Both the position numbers and the translations under genes were made by a program. A stretch of 64,000 nucleotides of DNA from Plantago ovata (Eukaryota > Streptophyta > Magnoliopsida > Lamiales > Plantaginaceae). The notes under the pieces were generated by a model. That model did not search any database and was not told where the DNA came from. It was given only the letters and a program-made list of their open reading frames with translations. Below, piece after piece: positions 10,209 to 21,119 of the stretch. The stretch is taken from positions 116,907,547-116,971,546 of the forward strand of contig CM051455.1 of the NCBI GenBank assembly GCA_028274465.1. Reading direction: 5' to 3'. Position 1 is the stretch's first letter. Each line of letters starts with the position of its first letter.

Positions 10209-10632
10209 ACGGTCTATTCTAATTAAAAGAAATGATATGTTGTAGAAGTAGCTAGCTAGTTAAATGAACATAAATCAACACCAGAAAATCACAAACATGC
10301 ATTCACCAATTCAAATCTCAAATATCACACAGAACTTCAAAACTTCTGATTGATGTATGGTAATAGACAATTTCTACAGTAACAGAAAAATCCACGAACA
10401 ACTTCTAAACCCTCTCATCTCATACCGGCAGAAAAATCAAGAAAGAATCACGTTCTTTTTTAACTGGCAGAAGCTTTTATTCAAACCATGAAAAGAGCAT
10501 AAGGAATGTTCGAATACGAAGGATAGTACTATAAGCACAGGAGGATCAAGCCTCAAAACCTTCCCAGCTGCACAATACCAACCAAAGAAAAAAGAGAGTA
10601 GAAACTAAAGTCCGCAAACCGCCTAAACATGA

Positions 10633-11064
10633 TTTTTTTTTTTTTTTTGAAACGGCTAAAAGTATTATTAATTACCACCAAAGAATTTATATAACAAAGT
10701 ACATAAGTGATGCACACAAAATAAAATCATCAAAAGCCTAAACAGGAAACTAACAGGAAGTAAAACTAAGAAAGCTAACAAGCCTTTCTTCTTTACCAAA
10801 GTATAAGAATGTCAGAACCCATGGGGATTAAGGTCCCAACAAACAAAAACAAAAAACAGAACCAAACGACTTTTGAACCAACAAAACTTAATTACTATCA
10901 ATGCCAAGTTACCTTACAAAGTCTCATATTTTTGTCATACCTCCTAAACCCTACACTCGTAAGATAAGGAAGTGACAAATAGTTTAAAGTGCAATCCAAT
11001 ACAAAACAAGAAAAATGTTTGAGGACAAAGAACCCAAACAAGAAGTCCAAAAAACCACCACAAG
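10633..11064 (-). repeat. Copy B of the poly(A)-tailed retroposon fragment
   Basis: Near-identical to 4618-5055, with a longer T-run (10633-10648). Similarity to copy A stops after CCACCACAAG at 11064, where Harbinger sequence begins. Confidence 0.6.
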
Positions 11065-11252
11065 AAATATAAAAATGCAAAAAATAAATAAAAATCACCA
11101 ACGGCTCTATTTTTTCGAGATCTATAAATAGAGACCAATCTCGGCTATGTTTGGAGCACCCCATCTCCAGTCCCCATTTCTCTCTTAATTAAACTCAAAA
11201 TACACTCTTAACATCAAAACCCTCCTTAACCCTCCATTTTTTGTCCGGTGAG

Positions 11253-12500
11253 ATGGAGTTCAACGGTCAGCTTTACACTCGTGAAACTCTTGCATATATG
11301 AAGGAATATGAGAAAGAGTTGTACGCAGAGCTCATGAGCCAACTTCGCAAACCGTTGTTGAACTCTACCTCACCGAATGTCGTTCGTCCTTTGTTTCAAA
11401 ATGAGCCCGAAGAGCAAAACACCCAAAAATTCCCATCTCCTCAATCTCAGATACCGGGAATGTTCTCCCAAACTCCTGAGTTCGTTGCAGAGACTCAGCC
11501 CCAAAATCAGCCAAAGCCAACGGGTCGTAGCCGAAAAGGGAAGGAGGCCGCCACTGCTGATGCGACAAACGCCAAGGCTCCACCACGGAACGTGCAATGG
11601 ACCGAGAAGGAAGATTTGGTTCTCCTTCGTTGCTATATGGATGTTTGCTCAGATCTTACGAACCAGAGGTATGCTACTTTATTCAAAAAGGTTCATGAAA
11701 TGTATGAGGAGGCTAGGGCGGACGGGTTGCACGCCGGACTTATCAACCGCACTCCAGATTCAATGCGCAAAAGAGTCGGACGTATCAAGAAGGAAATTAA
11801 TAATTGGCTTCGCTGTTATGAGAGGGTTGTGAGTGCAGTTGGCCAGCGTAGTGGATTCAACAACGACGATGTGATCAACACGGCTCAGGAATTTCACAAG
11901 GAAAACACACTGTACAGCTCTGGTTTTCATCTGTTTAAACAGTGGGATGTTGTGAAGTCGTACCCGATGTATGAAATGTACTTGAATTGGGAGACTCACT
12001 TGAAGAAGAAGCAAGATCCAAATAATGTCACTGTGGATGTTGATGTAGATGGGGATGAACGAATGGAGTCAATGGGAGGTGGCAGTAGTGGGACGAAGCG
12101 ATACCACTTAGTTGATGACAGTGTCTCGAGTCCGAAACGCCCTATGGGCCGGGACAAGGCGAAAAAGATGGCACAAGGTGGAAGTTCTTGCAACTCCGCA
12201 ATGGAGACAATAGGTGAGGGATGGGTGCAATTCAATGGTAATTATCCCCAATCTCTTGAGTATGAAAGACAGAGGATTGAGTGGGACAAGGAAGCTCATA
12301 ACAGCAGGCTCGCCTTTGAAAGAGAGAAGGAGGAAAAGAAGGAGGCCAGGAAACTGAAGGACCAGTACTTGAAAGAGGAGAAGCTGAGGAATGAGCGGAT
12401 GAAATTCTTGATGGATCTGTTGCCTCACTACGATAATTTGAATGTCGAGCAGAGAGCAGTGGCAGATGCACTCAGAGCCGAATTGTTTCCGAACAATTGA
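11253..12500 (+). CDS. Harbinger ORF1: Myb/SANT-like trihelix DNA-binding protein
   Basis: A 415-residue open frame starting at ATG 11253 (MEFNGQLYTRETLAYM); the frame extends four codons further without an ATG. A Myb/SANT-like domain (WTEKEDLVLLRCYMDV, then RTPDSMRKRVGRIKKEINNW) lies at about residues 112-190, followed by the conserved tail of the fold ending YPMYEMYLNWE. Proteins of this type are often database-labelled glutathione S-transferase T3-like or NAM-associated, but they are the Myb-like partner that helps Harbinger transposase enter the nucleus and bind the ends. A highly charged coiled-coil (RQRIEWDKEAHNSRL to KEEKLRNERMKF, about 325-385) precedes the C-terminus. A basic PKRPMGRDKAKKM segment could be a nuclear signal. 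The frame is undamaged, unlike the transposase next to it. Confidence 0.88.
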   Translation: MEFNGQLYTRETLAYMKEYEKELYAELMSQLRKPLLNSTSPNVVRPLFQNEPEEQNTQKFPSPQSQIPGMFSQTPEFVAETQPQNQPKPTGRSRKGKEAATADATNAKAPPRNVQWTEKEDLVLLRCYMDVCSDLTNQRYATLFKKVHEMYEEARADGLHAGLINRTPDSMRKRVGRIKKEINNWLRCYERVVSAVGQRSGFNNDDVINTAQEFHKENTLYSSGFHLFKQWDVVKSYPMYEMYLNWETHLKKKQDPNNVTVDVDVDGDERMESMGGGSSGTKRYHLVDDSVSSPKRPMGRDKAKKMAQGGSSCNSAMETIGEGWVQFNGNYPQSLEYERQRIEWDKEAHNSRLAFEREKEEKKEARKLKDQYLKEEKLRNERMKFLMDLLPHYDNLNVEQRAVADALRAELFPNN

Positions 12501-13001
12501 AGGGTGGAACTTGTTTAAGTGTGTTTGTTAAGTGTTTAAGTGTGTTTGTTTAGGCATTTAAGTGTGGCGTGTTTGTACTTTAATCTTTGCATTGTGTTAT
12601 TTTACATTCGTAAGTGTGACTTGTTTGTATTTTCATTTCCCATGTATCCGTTGTAATGAAATGAATTTGCTTTGAATTTGAATTTGTCAGGAATCAAAAC
12701 TTTACTTTTAGTCAAGCAACTTTTTAATTTGCTTTGTCAGGAATCAGAACTTTACTTTGTCAAATATCATGAATTTGAATTCGTCATGAATCATAACACT
12801 ACTTGAGGCATCCTATGCAATCTGACTCAGCCATGACTAAGCATGTTATCTTATCTTTTGAAATCTTATCTCCAAAAATCTTATCTTCAAAAATCTTATC
12901 ACATCCGAGGCAATGTGTCTCATCCATGTCTATATAATGCAACTCTGGAACTTAATTTAGATACACCAACCCTTCTTCCACTTCTTAAGTTTAAAAGAAT
13001 C
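12501..13001 (+). other. Spacer between the Harbinger genes
   Basis: An AT-rich spacer with short direct repeats: TTAAGTGTGTTTGTT-type units near 12515-12575, GTCAGGAATCA twice near 12688 and 12736, and AAATCTTATCT-type units near 12850-12900. These probably hold the ORF1 3' end and the transposase promoter. Confidence 0.5.
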
Positions 13002-14384
13002 ATGTCATCAAGCTCTTCATCATCAAGCTCGTCATCGTCTGATGAAAGTTTGAATTTTGCATCCTCCTTTGCATATTCTTCCTCTGCCTCTTCCTCGAAT
13101 ACCTTCAAAAAAGCTCAAAAGTTCATAATGAACAACATACCCCATATGATGCACTCCATCCAACAGCATCAACAACAAGAACAACCAAAAAAGATTTCAA
13201 AGAAGAAGCGAAAATATATTGACAGGGAAAGAGTTTCACATGCCGTGCTAATGGAGCGTGATTACTTTGGTCAGGTCGGAACTTATGCAGATAAGTTCCG
13301 ACGCAGATACAGAATGCGTAGGGACTTGTTTGAAAGAGTAGTTGCTGGTGTTGTGCGTCAAGATGATTACTTTGTCTGCAAGCTAGATGCTGCAGGCCGT
13401 CAGGGGTTATCCACACACCAAAAATGTACCGCAACCATTCGAATGCTAGCTTATGGGTGTTGTGCTGACTCGGTTGATGAGTATTGTCGCCTTGGTGAAA
13501 GTACGGCTTTGAAATGTCTCTCGCGTTTTTGTGACGATGTGGTTGCAGAGTTTGGCGCAACCTACATGAGGAGGGCCAATGAAGATGACTTACGGCGACT
13601 TCTAGCAATCAACAAGGCAAGAGGCTTTCCGGGCATGATTGGGAGTATCGACTGTATGCACTGGATATGGAAGAACTGTCCGACGGCGTGGCACGGTCAA
13701 TTCCAAGGGAAATGTGGAAGTCCTACCCTTGTGTTAGAAGCTGTGGCATCCCAAGACACTTGGATATGACATTCATTCTTTGGAGTTTCCGGAAAATTCA
13801 ATGACTTATCAATCGTGCAGCGTTCACCAGTGTTCGAGGATCTTCTCAACGGCACTGCACCTCATGTGGAATTTACGGTGAATGGCCATCAATACAACAT
13901 GCCGTACTACCTAACTGACGGCATCTATCCAGCATGGGCTACGTTTGTGAGTGCCATCCCCAATCCCATCACTCATAAAGAATCAAAGTTCTCTCGGCTC
14001 CAGGAGTCTTGTCGTAAGGATGTGGAACGGGCTTTTGGAGTTATGCAAGCACGGTTTGCAATAATACGAAACTCGGCTCTTGCTCACAACAAGTCCACAC
14101 TACGTAAGATCATGGATTGCTGCATCACACTCCACAATATGATAGTTGAGGATGAACGCCACACATACAAAAACTATGAAAGTGAAATGGAAAGCCTGAA
14201 GAAAGAGTTTGAGGACGACACAAGGTCTTACGTTGAGGATTTCGATCGTGGAATTCATATTCGAAGGACGACATCAACAATAAACTCTCTGATTGAGTAC
14301 ATGAATATTAACCGACAGATGCATAGCATCAACACGCATGAACGACTAACTTCAAACCTCATGGAACATATCTGGAGGTGTTAG
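13002..14384 (+). pseudogene. Harbinger DDE transposase with one in-frame stop
   Basis: I start at ATG 13002, before a serine run; the longer upstream frame is low complexity. The reading frame is 460 codons with a single internal TGA at 13767-13769, where the family motif WIWHSFFG needs Trp, so TGG to TGA is the likely change. The acidic triad is present: Asp in GSIDCMHW (codon 217, 13650), Asp in FNDLS (codon 268, 13803) and Glu in KDVERAFGVMQ (codon 342, 14025). The DDE domain (DDE_Tnp_4 type) spans about 205-375. The stop falls between the first and second catalytic residues, so the truncated product would be inactive. The rest reads as recently functional. Confidence 0.9.
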
Positions 14385-14639
14385 TGATTGATTGTGCGAG
14401 CTTCATCAATCGTGTGTCTTATTTGTTTTAAGTTTCATGCATTTTATGTTTGTGTGTTGTGTGGTTGTTGCATCTCAATTCGTTAGATTTTGTGTTTTAA
14501 ATTTGATGTAAACTCGTTGTATAATGAGTATGATTCTGTGTTATGTGTTTAAATTTGATGTAAGTTATTTCAAATAAACTATTAAATATATTTTGTGTTA
14601 ATTTTAGTTCATATTATCATAATATAATTAAAAAAAAAA

Positions 14640-14709
14640 GCCACCATGCCGCGGCATCATATCGTGGCCACCAATGCAGAAACAAGTCACGATGCCGCGG
14701 CATGGTGGC
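14640..14709. repeat. Perfect 19-bp inverted repeat in Harbinger right arm
   Basis: GCCACCATGCCGCGGCATC at 14640-14658 is exactly repeated in reverse at 14691-14709, with a 32-bp loop. Each arm itself contains the palindrome ATGCCGCGGCAT. A related CCATGCCATGGCATGG palindrome follows at about 14721. Likely subterminal binding sites for ORF1 or transposase. Confidence 0.85.
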
Positions 14710-14975
14710 AAAATAGTGCACCATGCCATGGCATGGGATGACACCAATGCAAATGGTCTAAGCTGGTGGATGCCCTTCCCTTGGCCTATGTTTCACTAGA
14801 CTGAAGAATCTTCTATCTCTCTGAGGAACAGTGCTCATAAGGCAGGACACGATAGTAAGAGCCACGTCTAAGATCTCCATGGTTTTTTGTTGAATAAAAG
14901 ATGGGGAATTGAGAGATCCGAAAGGAGGCATGGAGAGAGACTGGAGAAATGGAAGGTTAAGTAGAAAGGCTCAGG

Positions 14976-17866
14976 CTTCAATCAATCAATCGTGAAAAAT
15001 GAGATTGCTTTGAAATCCATATCAATTTGGTGATATTAGAAATAACATCTAAACATCCCATTCATTTAGATTTCAAACCTTCAATAAATTTATAAATTAT
15101 AATCACACCCCACTTGTTCCAATATATTATTTTTAGACTACAAAAACGCTACCTTTTCCTTATTATGTATGTAGTGTGTTTTTACGTGTTATTGTTACTT
15201 TTTATTTCTTTTCAAACTATAAACATGTTATACATTTATATAATCCGTCGTCAATGCATACCGTCAGAACATCACCTCCAAAACTGTCAAAAATAAAGGA
15301 AACACTACTACGACTCAACATTAAGCTCAAAGCTTGACTTAGTCACCAATTAATGATAGAAGTTTAATTTTAGTTGCCCCATCATCTAATATGTCTAAAC
15401 TCAAAATTTCTAGCCTAAAGTGTGTATGAGCGAGCAAGAAGGCTCTAACTAAAAGTGGAATGGGAATATCGATTGATGCCATCACATGTATACGACCGCA
15501 TAATCGGCACACCAACACTCGACATTCCAACCAATGAACCGCTCTAGATGTTAAGTCGCTGAACTCAAAAAACGTAATAACATAGCTTAACACACCATAA
15601 TCAACACCACTGGATAAAAAGTTAAACTGAGCAAAGTACAGCGCTACCAAACTCGGTTCCTGAAACAAAACTATGATTTAACTCGATACTCTATTTTCAA
15701 TGAAATTTGTTTTTACCATGGTGTCAAACAAATCCTCAACCTGCAAATGGTATGAGTTTTTGCTAACAAATGACTCTAACCGAGCAAATTAAAGCTCAAA
15801 GCCTCAAACCAATTTGTTCCTTCAAATTTCCATTAAGGGTAAAGTTTATGAAAATGAAGGTTTTGAACTAAAAACAAAAGAGCAAGAAAATTCCGGGGAT
15901 GACGTTGCTGATTTAAATATACCAATCCCTCTGGAAAATTACTCATCTTGTCTCCACACATGATACACTGTATATTGACCGATCAAAACATTATTCTCCA
16001 GTTCCATGAAACCCTTACGGTTCTCCAGTTCCATGAAACTTTATTTAACCTTTTGTATGTAGGTCACTTTTCCATGCTCACATCAAATGGATACGCTCAG
16101 AACTTTTCATCGGATTGAGTAGTGCTCTTCAATTTCAGGGTTCCTAGTATAATCAGACGATGTGGAAGAGCCAGAGGAGGAAGGGTAGCACCTGTGAGTA
16201 CTAAATATGGATCCTACATGCATGCAGTGCCATTGATTAATAAGTAGATCACATGCATACTTTTATTCATAATAAAAGAATGGACTTGAACACGTTAATT
16301 AGTTTGTAAAGTGTAATCTCTCAAGTATAATAACTTGTCATGGAAATCAGTGGCAACGGCTAACATGAAAAAACCAACTTAATCTAAAGCACGTGCAATT
16401 AATTTGCCAATAGCCAAACAAATTGAGTTGGGTAAACAACCATGCATGTTGAAATCTTTCGCAACCCTTTAATCCCATAGCATCCTATATTATGTTAAAC
16501 TGTAATATAATATATATCAACATTTGGCCATTATCAGTAGTTTCTGTTGCCGAAAGTAAACTGCACTCATTTACCATGAACAGAGGCATCCGAAATAAAA
16601 GTAATGTCTTAACTTTAGTACTGAGCTTAATCATCTGCATAGAGGCTAGAGTAATATCAGCAATATCATGTTAAGGTATAGAAAACCCACCTCAACATCG
16701 TCTCCACACTCATGCAACTTGTGGTTTTCATTGTTGACGGCATATTGTCAGCTAACATAAGGATTATCCTCTCATCAGGTAATCAGGTATACCTAAGCTC
16801 TTGACTGTTCTGCATAAAAACCATACATACAGAAATCAAATTTCAGCTTGGTCCTCGCAAATAGCTAGTATAATAATATTAATAAAAACAATTTTTTTTT
16901 TTTTTGAAACAGCAAAAGAGAACTTTTATTAATAAAAGAGCATAAGGAACGTTCCGAACTTAAAACTTACAACTGAAATACACGGAGACAAGCCTCCGGA
17001 AAATAACACAGCCTCAGAATATATACAAACACCATCTGAACCTTTAAAAATTTCCATCCAACAACAAATAAAAAGCCAATAAGCCTTCCACATACAACGA
17101 TCCAAACCATAGTACTTCAAACCTCAAGGCACACGGCAATTAGGGGCAGTATAACATGGAGGGTATAATAAGATGACCACACCAAGAATAAAAGTGAGTA
17201 GCATTTGCTTCCAAACGAGACTTCAAACAACAGTACCACTGGACAAACCATAACCATTAACCAGAATAAAATCATGACATAACAGCAACATCCATCCCAA
17301 CAACTTCATCGATAAAGTGAAAAATAAGTTTTAAAAAAAAATCCGAAGAGGAAGGAGAATTACATGTCTCTAGGTAAACTCATGCTACATGTCTATTTGT
17401 CACACAATGATTTTGACCTTACACCTAGTTTTGTCTACTTATGCAAGTAGAATTACAATACATAAGGTATAATTACCAAAAGTTACAACAAATAACATAG
17501 ACCAACAATATTATCACTCAACAACTCTGCCGCAATAAAAGAACCAGACTCTTAATTTCTCATCAAATAAAAATTCCCAAATTGTCCAGGTATGAACTCT
17601 ACGTGCTATTCTTTGTTTCTACTTTTCTTGTTGTGCGCTCATTTTTAATCCGCACTGACCGCATATGTTCAAGCAAAAAATAGTTTTTAAACAGGATACA
17701 CTCCAAACATACGTTACAACGACACAGACACGCCCAAATCTCAAATGAACAAAGATCAACATTGGTTTTGGGCTACAATTCTTGTCCACTCCACATACAA
17801 AATTAAGTATCTTTACTTAAGAAAAACTACATTTTTAACCAATGCTGAACTGTACGATCAAAATTA
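14976..17866. other. Host intergenic DNA, no certain gene
   Basis: Several minus-strand frames look faintly exon-like: a 109-codon frame at 15339-15668 following a TTTCAG acceptor, and a short one near 16690 followed by a GT. They could be downstream exons of the gene suggested at 18444-18620, but no continuous model could be built and no family was recognised. Includes a retroposon tail at 16892. Confidence 0.35.
16892..17110 (-). repeat. Poly(A)-tailed retroposon 3' fragment (minus)
   Basis: A T-run at 16892-16905 followed by GAAACAGCAAAAGAGAAC and GAGCATAAGGAACGTTC gives, on the minus strand, an A-tailed 3' end of the same general type as those at 4434-5470. The extent to the right is approximate. 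Confidence 0.4.
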
Positions 17867-18130
17867 CTTCCTCCATTTTTTTAGTTACTTCCTAACAGGT
17901 AAAAATTACCAATTTTAAGGAATAATATTAAATAGTTGATTTTGTATGAGTATTTAATTATAAAAGGGTGATAAAGTATGATAGAGAGTGAAAAAGTTGT
18001 TATAAAGAAGGATAGAGAAATAATAAAAAATTGGTAAATCGGTTGAAAAACTTTCCATATTTGGGTTAGAAACTCTGTAAGAGAATGCCCAAAATAGAAA
18101 CTTAGTAAGTTATTAATGAAATGGAGGAAA
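17867..18130. mobile_element. Stowaway-type MITE, 264 bp
   Basis: The ends CTTCCTCCATTT and AAATGGAGGAAA are inverted copies of the Stowaway terminus and are flanked by TA on both sides (17865-17866 and 18131-18132). The body is AT-rich and non-coding. Length and TA target fit the Tc1/Mariner-related Stowaway group. Confidence 0.8.
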
Positions 18131-18443
18131 TATTATTTTTTTTGTTTTATTATCAACACTTACCTAACTAAAGCTGTAAGGAGTTTATCTTTAATTACAT
18201 ACAGACGTGTAATGAACATGATCTATAAGCAAAGAAAGAATATGATTAGGCCGTAAAAAGAGTACAAATCTAAAGCAAGCATAGCATCACAAACACGTGT
18301 AATTAAACACCAATAATCATATTGAAGAGACAAATCAAATTTCATGACTTTAATCATGAAAATCAAATATAGAACTCTAGGGTAATTACAAGTGTCTTAG
18401 CTATGTACTCTTCTGATTTTATTTTCATTAATTGAAAACATAC
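18131..18443. other. AT-rich host sequence, no gene seen
   Basis: No coding signal. If the exon at 18444 is real this is its downstream intron. Confidence 0.4.
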
Positions 18444-18620
18444 CTTATGAACCCATCGACCAAAAAACTGCCAATGTCTGCCGAATGGTTCGTCAATCAA
18501 CCGGAGCGGCAACTCAGTCTCCAGACGGGTTTCAATATCGAAATAAACAGCTCGCAGTGCTTTGGTGATTTTGTGGACTCTAAGCCTAAAACCAGGTAGA
18601 GAGAGAAAGGAGAAGGTGGA
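18444..18620 (-). other. Candidate host exon cut by a retroelement
   Basis: On the minus strand, codons encoding VHKITKALRAVYFDIETR and LPLRLIDEPFGRHWQFFGRW run to AAG followed by a gtatgt donor at 18443. Composition and the donor argue for a real coding exon. Its 5' side runs into the end of a TRIM-like element at about 18635, so the upstream part may be displaced beyond 19935 or lost. I do not recognise the family. Confidence 0.35.
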
Positions 18621-18634
18621 TCCATTAAAGGATT

Positions 18635-19935
18635 AAACATTATTAAAATATTAAAATAAGGCAAGAAAGCATGGAATATAAATTTATTCATAACTTTTGG
18701 GTTAAAGGACCTCTCGATTCCTCTCTGGAATGGATATGGACTGGATTACCGGGGTCGAACGACTTGTTCCGGGTTTAAATCTAACCTACAATTTGGTAGT
18801 AGGGGTTTGGATTTGGAGTTTACCTACAATTTGGTTGTAGAGAGTTTGATGAAGTCGTATGTGACTCTATCTCTAACTATCTAGCTCTAATCACCTTCTC
18901 ATATTTATAGGTGATTGATGACTTAGGGAACAAGTTAAATCATATATGTAGAGATATGATAAGAATAATATCATAATCCTATAATTATCATCATATATTT
19001 TGTGATAATTATCTCTAATTACAAAGATCTGTTAACATAGTACAACACCAAAATTTACGCAATTTAGGTGTCTACAAATGCCCCCTCAAGACAAGTTGTA
19101 GAGAATTGATGTCGGTTGCAACTTGTCTCGAAACCTTGGTGTACAAACCGAATCTTGATTTGGCATGCCCCCAAGGGTGATTTAGCATGCCCGTAAATTC
19201 TTTGGCATAGTATTTTGTTGCTTGCTTTAGACTGCAGTGTTGGAGACCATGGAGTATCAACAAGTCTAGCCAACGTTTGAAGTTCTATGGATCCCTTGAA
19301 ACAATTCCAGTGTATGGAAAAGTGAAGGAAAACCAATGAGATCTTGAAGTGAGAGCATGTGTCTTGGACCATGGTGTTGCCTTCATAACAAACATCAAGT
19401 TGTTTCGGCTATGATTTATTTTCCGAGAGGAGGAGATGAAGAGCGAAAATCGTCCCACCGGGTGTGCCAATTTGTTAGCCATGGATTTTCATAACCTACA
19501 AATAAACATTAAAAGAAGGCAAGAAACATGGAACATAAATTTATTCATAACTTTTGGGTTACAATCTTCGTGGACCTCTCGAATGGATATGGACTGGATT
19601 ACCGGGGTCGAACGACTTGTTCCCGGTTTAAATCTAACCTACAATTTGGTAGTAGGGGTTTGGATTTGGAGTTTACCTACAATTTAGTTGTAGGGAGTTT
19701 GATGAAGTCGTTTAATTGTGACTCCATCTCTAACTATCTAGCTCTAATCACCTTCTCATATTTATAGGTGATTGATGACTTATAGGGAACAAGTTAAATC
19801 ATATATGTAGAGATATGATAAGAATAATATCATAATCCTATAATTATCATCATATATTTTGTGATAATTATCTCTAATTACAAAGATCTGTTAACATAGT
19901 ACAACACCAAAATTTACGCAATTTAGGTGTCTACA
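18635..19935 (-). mobile_element. TRIM-like non-autonomous Gypsy element, about 1.3 kb
   Basis: Two direct repeats, 18635-19076 and 19473-19935, flank a 396-bp non-coding interior. Read on the minus strand the LTR runs from TGTAGACACC to GGCTAACA. Just inside the 5' LTR is a primer-site-like ATTGGCACACCCGGTGGGAC, and just before the 3' LTR a purine tract GAGGGGGCATT. The 3' LTR lacks its outermost roughly 50 bp, so no target duplication can be read. No protein is encoded. The LTRs differ by a few percent, so the element is neither very young nor ancient. Confidence 0.7.
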
Positions 19936-20211
19936 AGAGTCTGATAGAGGAAGATTATTTTCTGAGAAGGTAATCTGCTTGTGATGTGAGAGAGGAAGAA
20001 AAAGGAAAAGAGGAGAAAAATCAGATTCAAAAATTAAAACTGAACGTGGATTACATATTTTTTTTATGAATTCCCACACAACTCCGAGACAAATCATCAG
20101 AGCGGACTCAGGTTGATCCTTCTCAGGAGGTCGTCGGAGACGGCCTCCGAGACGAAATCTTAAACATAGAATAAATGGTCCATATCTTTTTAGGGTATTA
20201 ATAGAGCACAT
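19936..20211. other. Short host interval
   Basis: It contains a 106-codon minus frame starting near 20211 that runs into the adjacent LTR. No similarity recognised. It could be 5' sequence of the gene cut at 18620. Confidence 0.3.
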
Positions 20212-21005
20212 AATAAAATATTAGTACCCATTAGACAAACAATAACATCTTAGTGCCGAATTTGATCAACCAGGCGGTCTAAGAACTGTTCCAAAATCTG
20301 ATTTTTGGGCAGCCAAACAAAATTGTGTGGGAGGACTAAAATGTAATTGAATTTTACATATTTTTAGTCTTTTCTTTATTTTTCTTTTCTTTTTTACTTT
20401 TTCTTTTCCTTTTTCTTTTATTTTTTCTTCTCTTCTTCTTCTTCAAGTCTAGTACCAGATTTTGGTACCGGAATCCGGTATTGACTTGAAAAACTCCCAT
20501 ATCGAAAGATATGGGAGCTCGTCTCCGATCTGGGAGCTCCCAGATCGGAGCTTTGGGAGCTGCACAAGCTCCCTGACCGGAGCTTGTCAGGGAGCTTGCA
20601 AGCTCCGACCTGGGAGCACTTATGCTCCCAGATCAGAGCTTTGCAGCTTCCAATCTAGGAGCTGCACAAGCTCCTCCGGCCAGGGAGCATGCAAGCTCTG
20701 ATCTGGGAGCTTAAGTGCTCCTAGATCGGAGCTTGCATTATCGGTGGGAGCAGAGCTCCGGTCACCGGAATAATTCCGGTGAACGGAGTTCTGAAAAAGA
20801 AAGAAGAAAGGGAGAAAAAAAGAAAAAGAAAAAATATATATAAAAGAATTAAAAAAGAAATAGGAAAATAATTTTGTCATACTGTAGCTAAGGTCTTGTT
20901 TGTTTGGGAATGAAATTCTCGGTGGCAAAGTTGTAAATATTGAGCAGTCAACCCAAAAAGGTACTAAAATGTTATTGTTGAACTAAAGGGTATTAATCTG
21001 TTATT
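20212..21005. mobile_element. Fold-back / MITE-like element with 46-bp inverted ends
   Basis: The ends at 20212-20257 and 20960-21005 are inverted copies, 37 of 46 positions matching by my count (both start AATAA and share ACAATAACAT). Inside, the left arm is a pyrimidine-rich tract (about 20360-20450) and the right arm a purine-rich tract (about 20790-20880), so the element can fold on itself over most of its length. A core of GGGAGCTC-type inverted repeats sits in the loop. No clear target duplication and no protein; superfamily unassigned. Confidence 0.6.
20507..20755. repeat. GGAGCT/AGCTCC inverted-repeat core
   Basis: About twenty interleaved GGAGCT or AGCTCC words in 250 bp form a chain of small hairpins (for example GATCTGGGAGCTCCCAGATC). 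A unit of roughly 110 bp containing GGAGCTGCACAAGCTCC appears twice with divergence (near 20547 and 20657). It sits at the centre of the fold-back element. Confidence 0.75.
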
Positions 21006-21119
21006 AGGTGTCACAAGGATACCCTTCCATGATAATAAGTCTAGAATAAAAGGTGATTGTTTTGGTTGAGTTTGTGTTACTGCTTATTTTCTGTTTATAT
21101 ACTGTCTTTATGTTAATGA

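Larger units (their letters stand above)
11065..14758 (+). mobile_element. PIF/Harbinger DNA transposon, left end missing
   Basis: It carries the two genes of the superfamily, a Myb/SANT-like ORF1 and a DDE transposase, both plus strand. The right end reads ACACCAATGCAAATGGTC followed by TAA (14759-14761), and copy A has a single TAA at the same place (6608-6610), which fits the 3-bp TAA/TTA target duplication of this superfamily. At the left, host sequence equal to copy A stops at 11064 and no matching inverted terminus is found, so a deletion removed the left terminus together with adjacent host DNA. It can no longer be a normal transposition substrate from both ends. Confidence 0.88.
6816..14975. 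repeat. Host tandem duplication, copy B with insertions and deletions
   Basis: Same order and orientation as copy A. Later changes read directly against copy A: loss of about 230 bp at the 1636/1866 equivalent, between ATCAG repeats; an hAT MITE (7403-7913); a solo LTR (8309-9958); loss of about 1.3 kb equivalent to 2896-4189, removing nearly all of the TIGR01589-type gene; a Harbinger element (11065-14758); and loss of the 5056-6597 equivalent together with the left end of the Harbinger. Confidence 0.8.

Noticed and set aside
11365-12471. Minus- and other-frame ORFs inside Harbinger ORF1
   Set aside because: Shadows of the Myb/SANT-like ORF1.
15339-15668. A 109-codon minus frame as a gene
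   Set aside because: It follows an acceptor-like TTTCAG but has no recognised homology and no linked exons; left as unassigned.
20462-20701. A 79-codon plus frame in the AGCTCC-rich block
   Set aside because: Low-complexity frame through hairpin repeats; no conserved domain.
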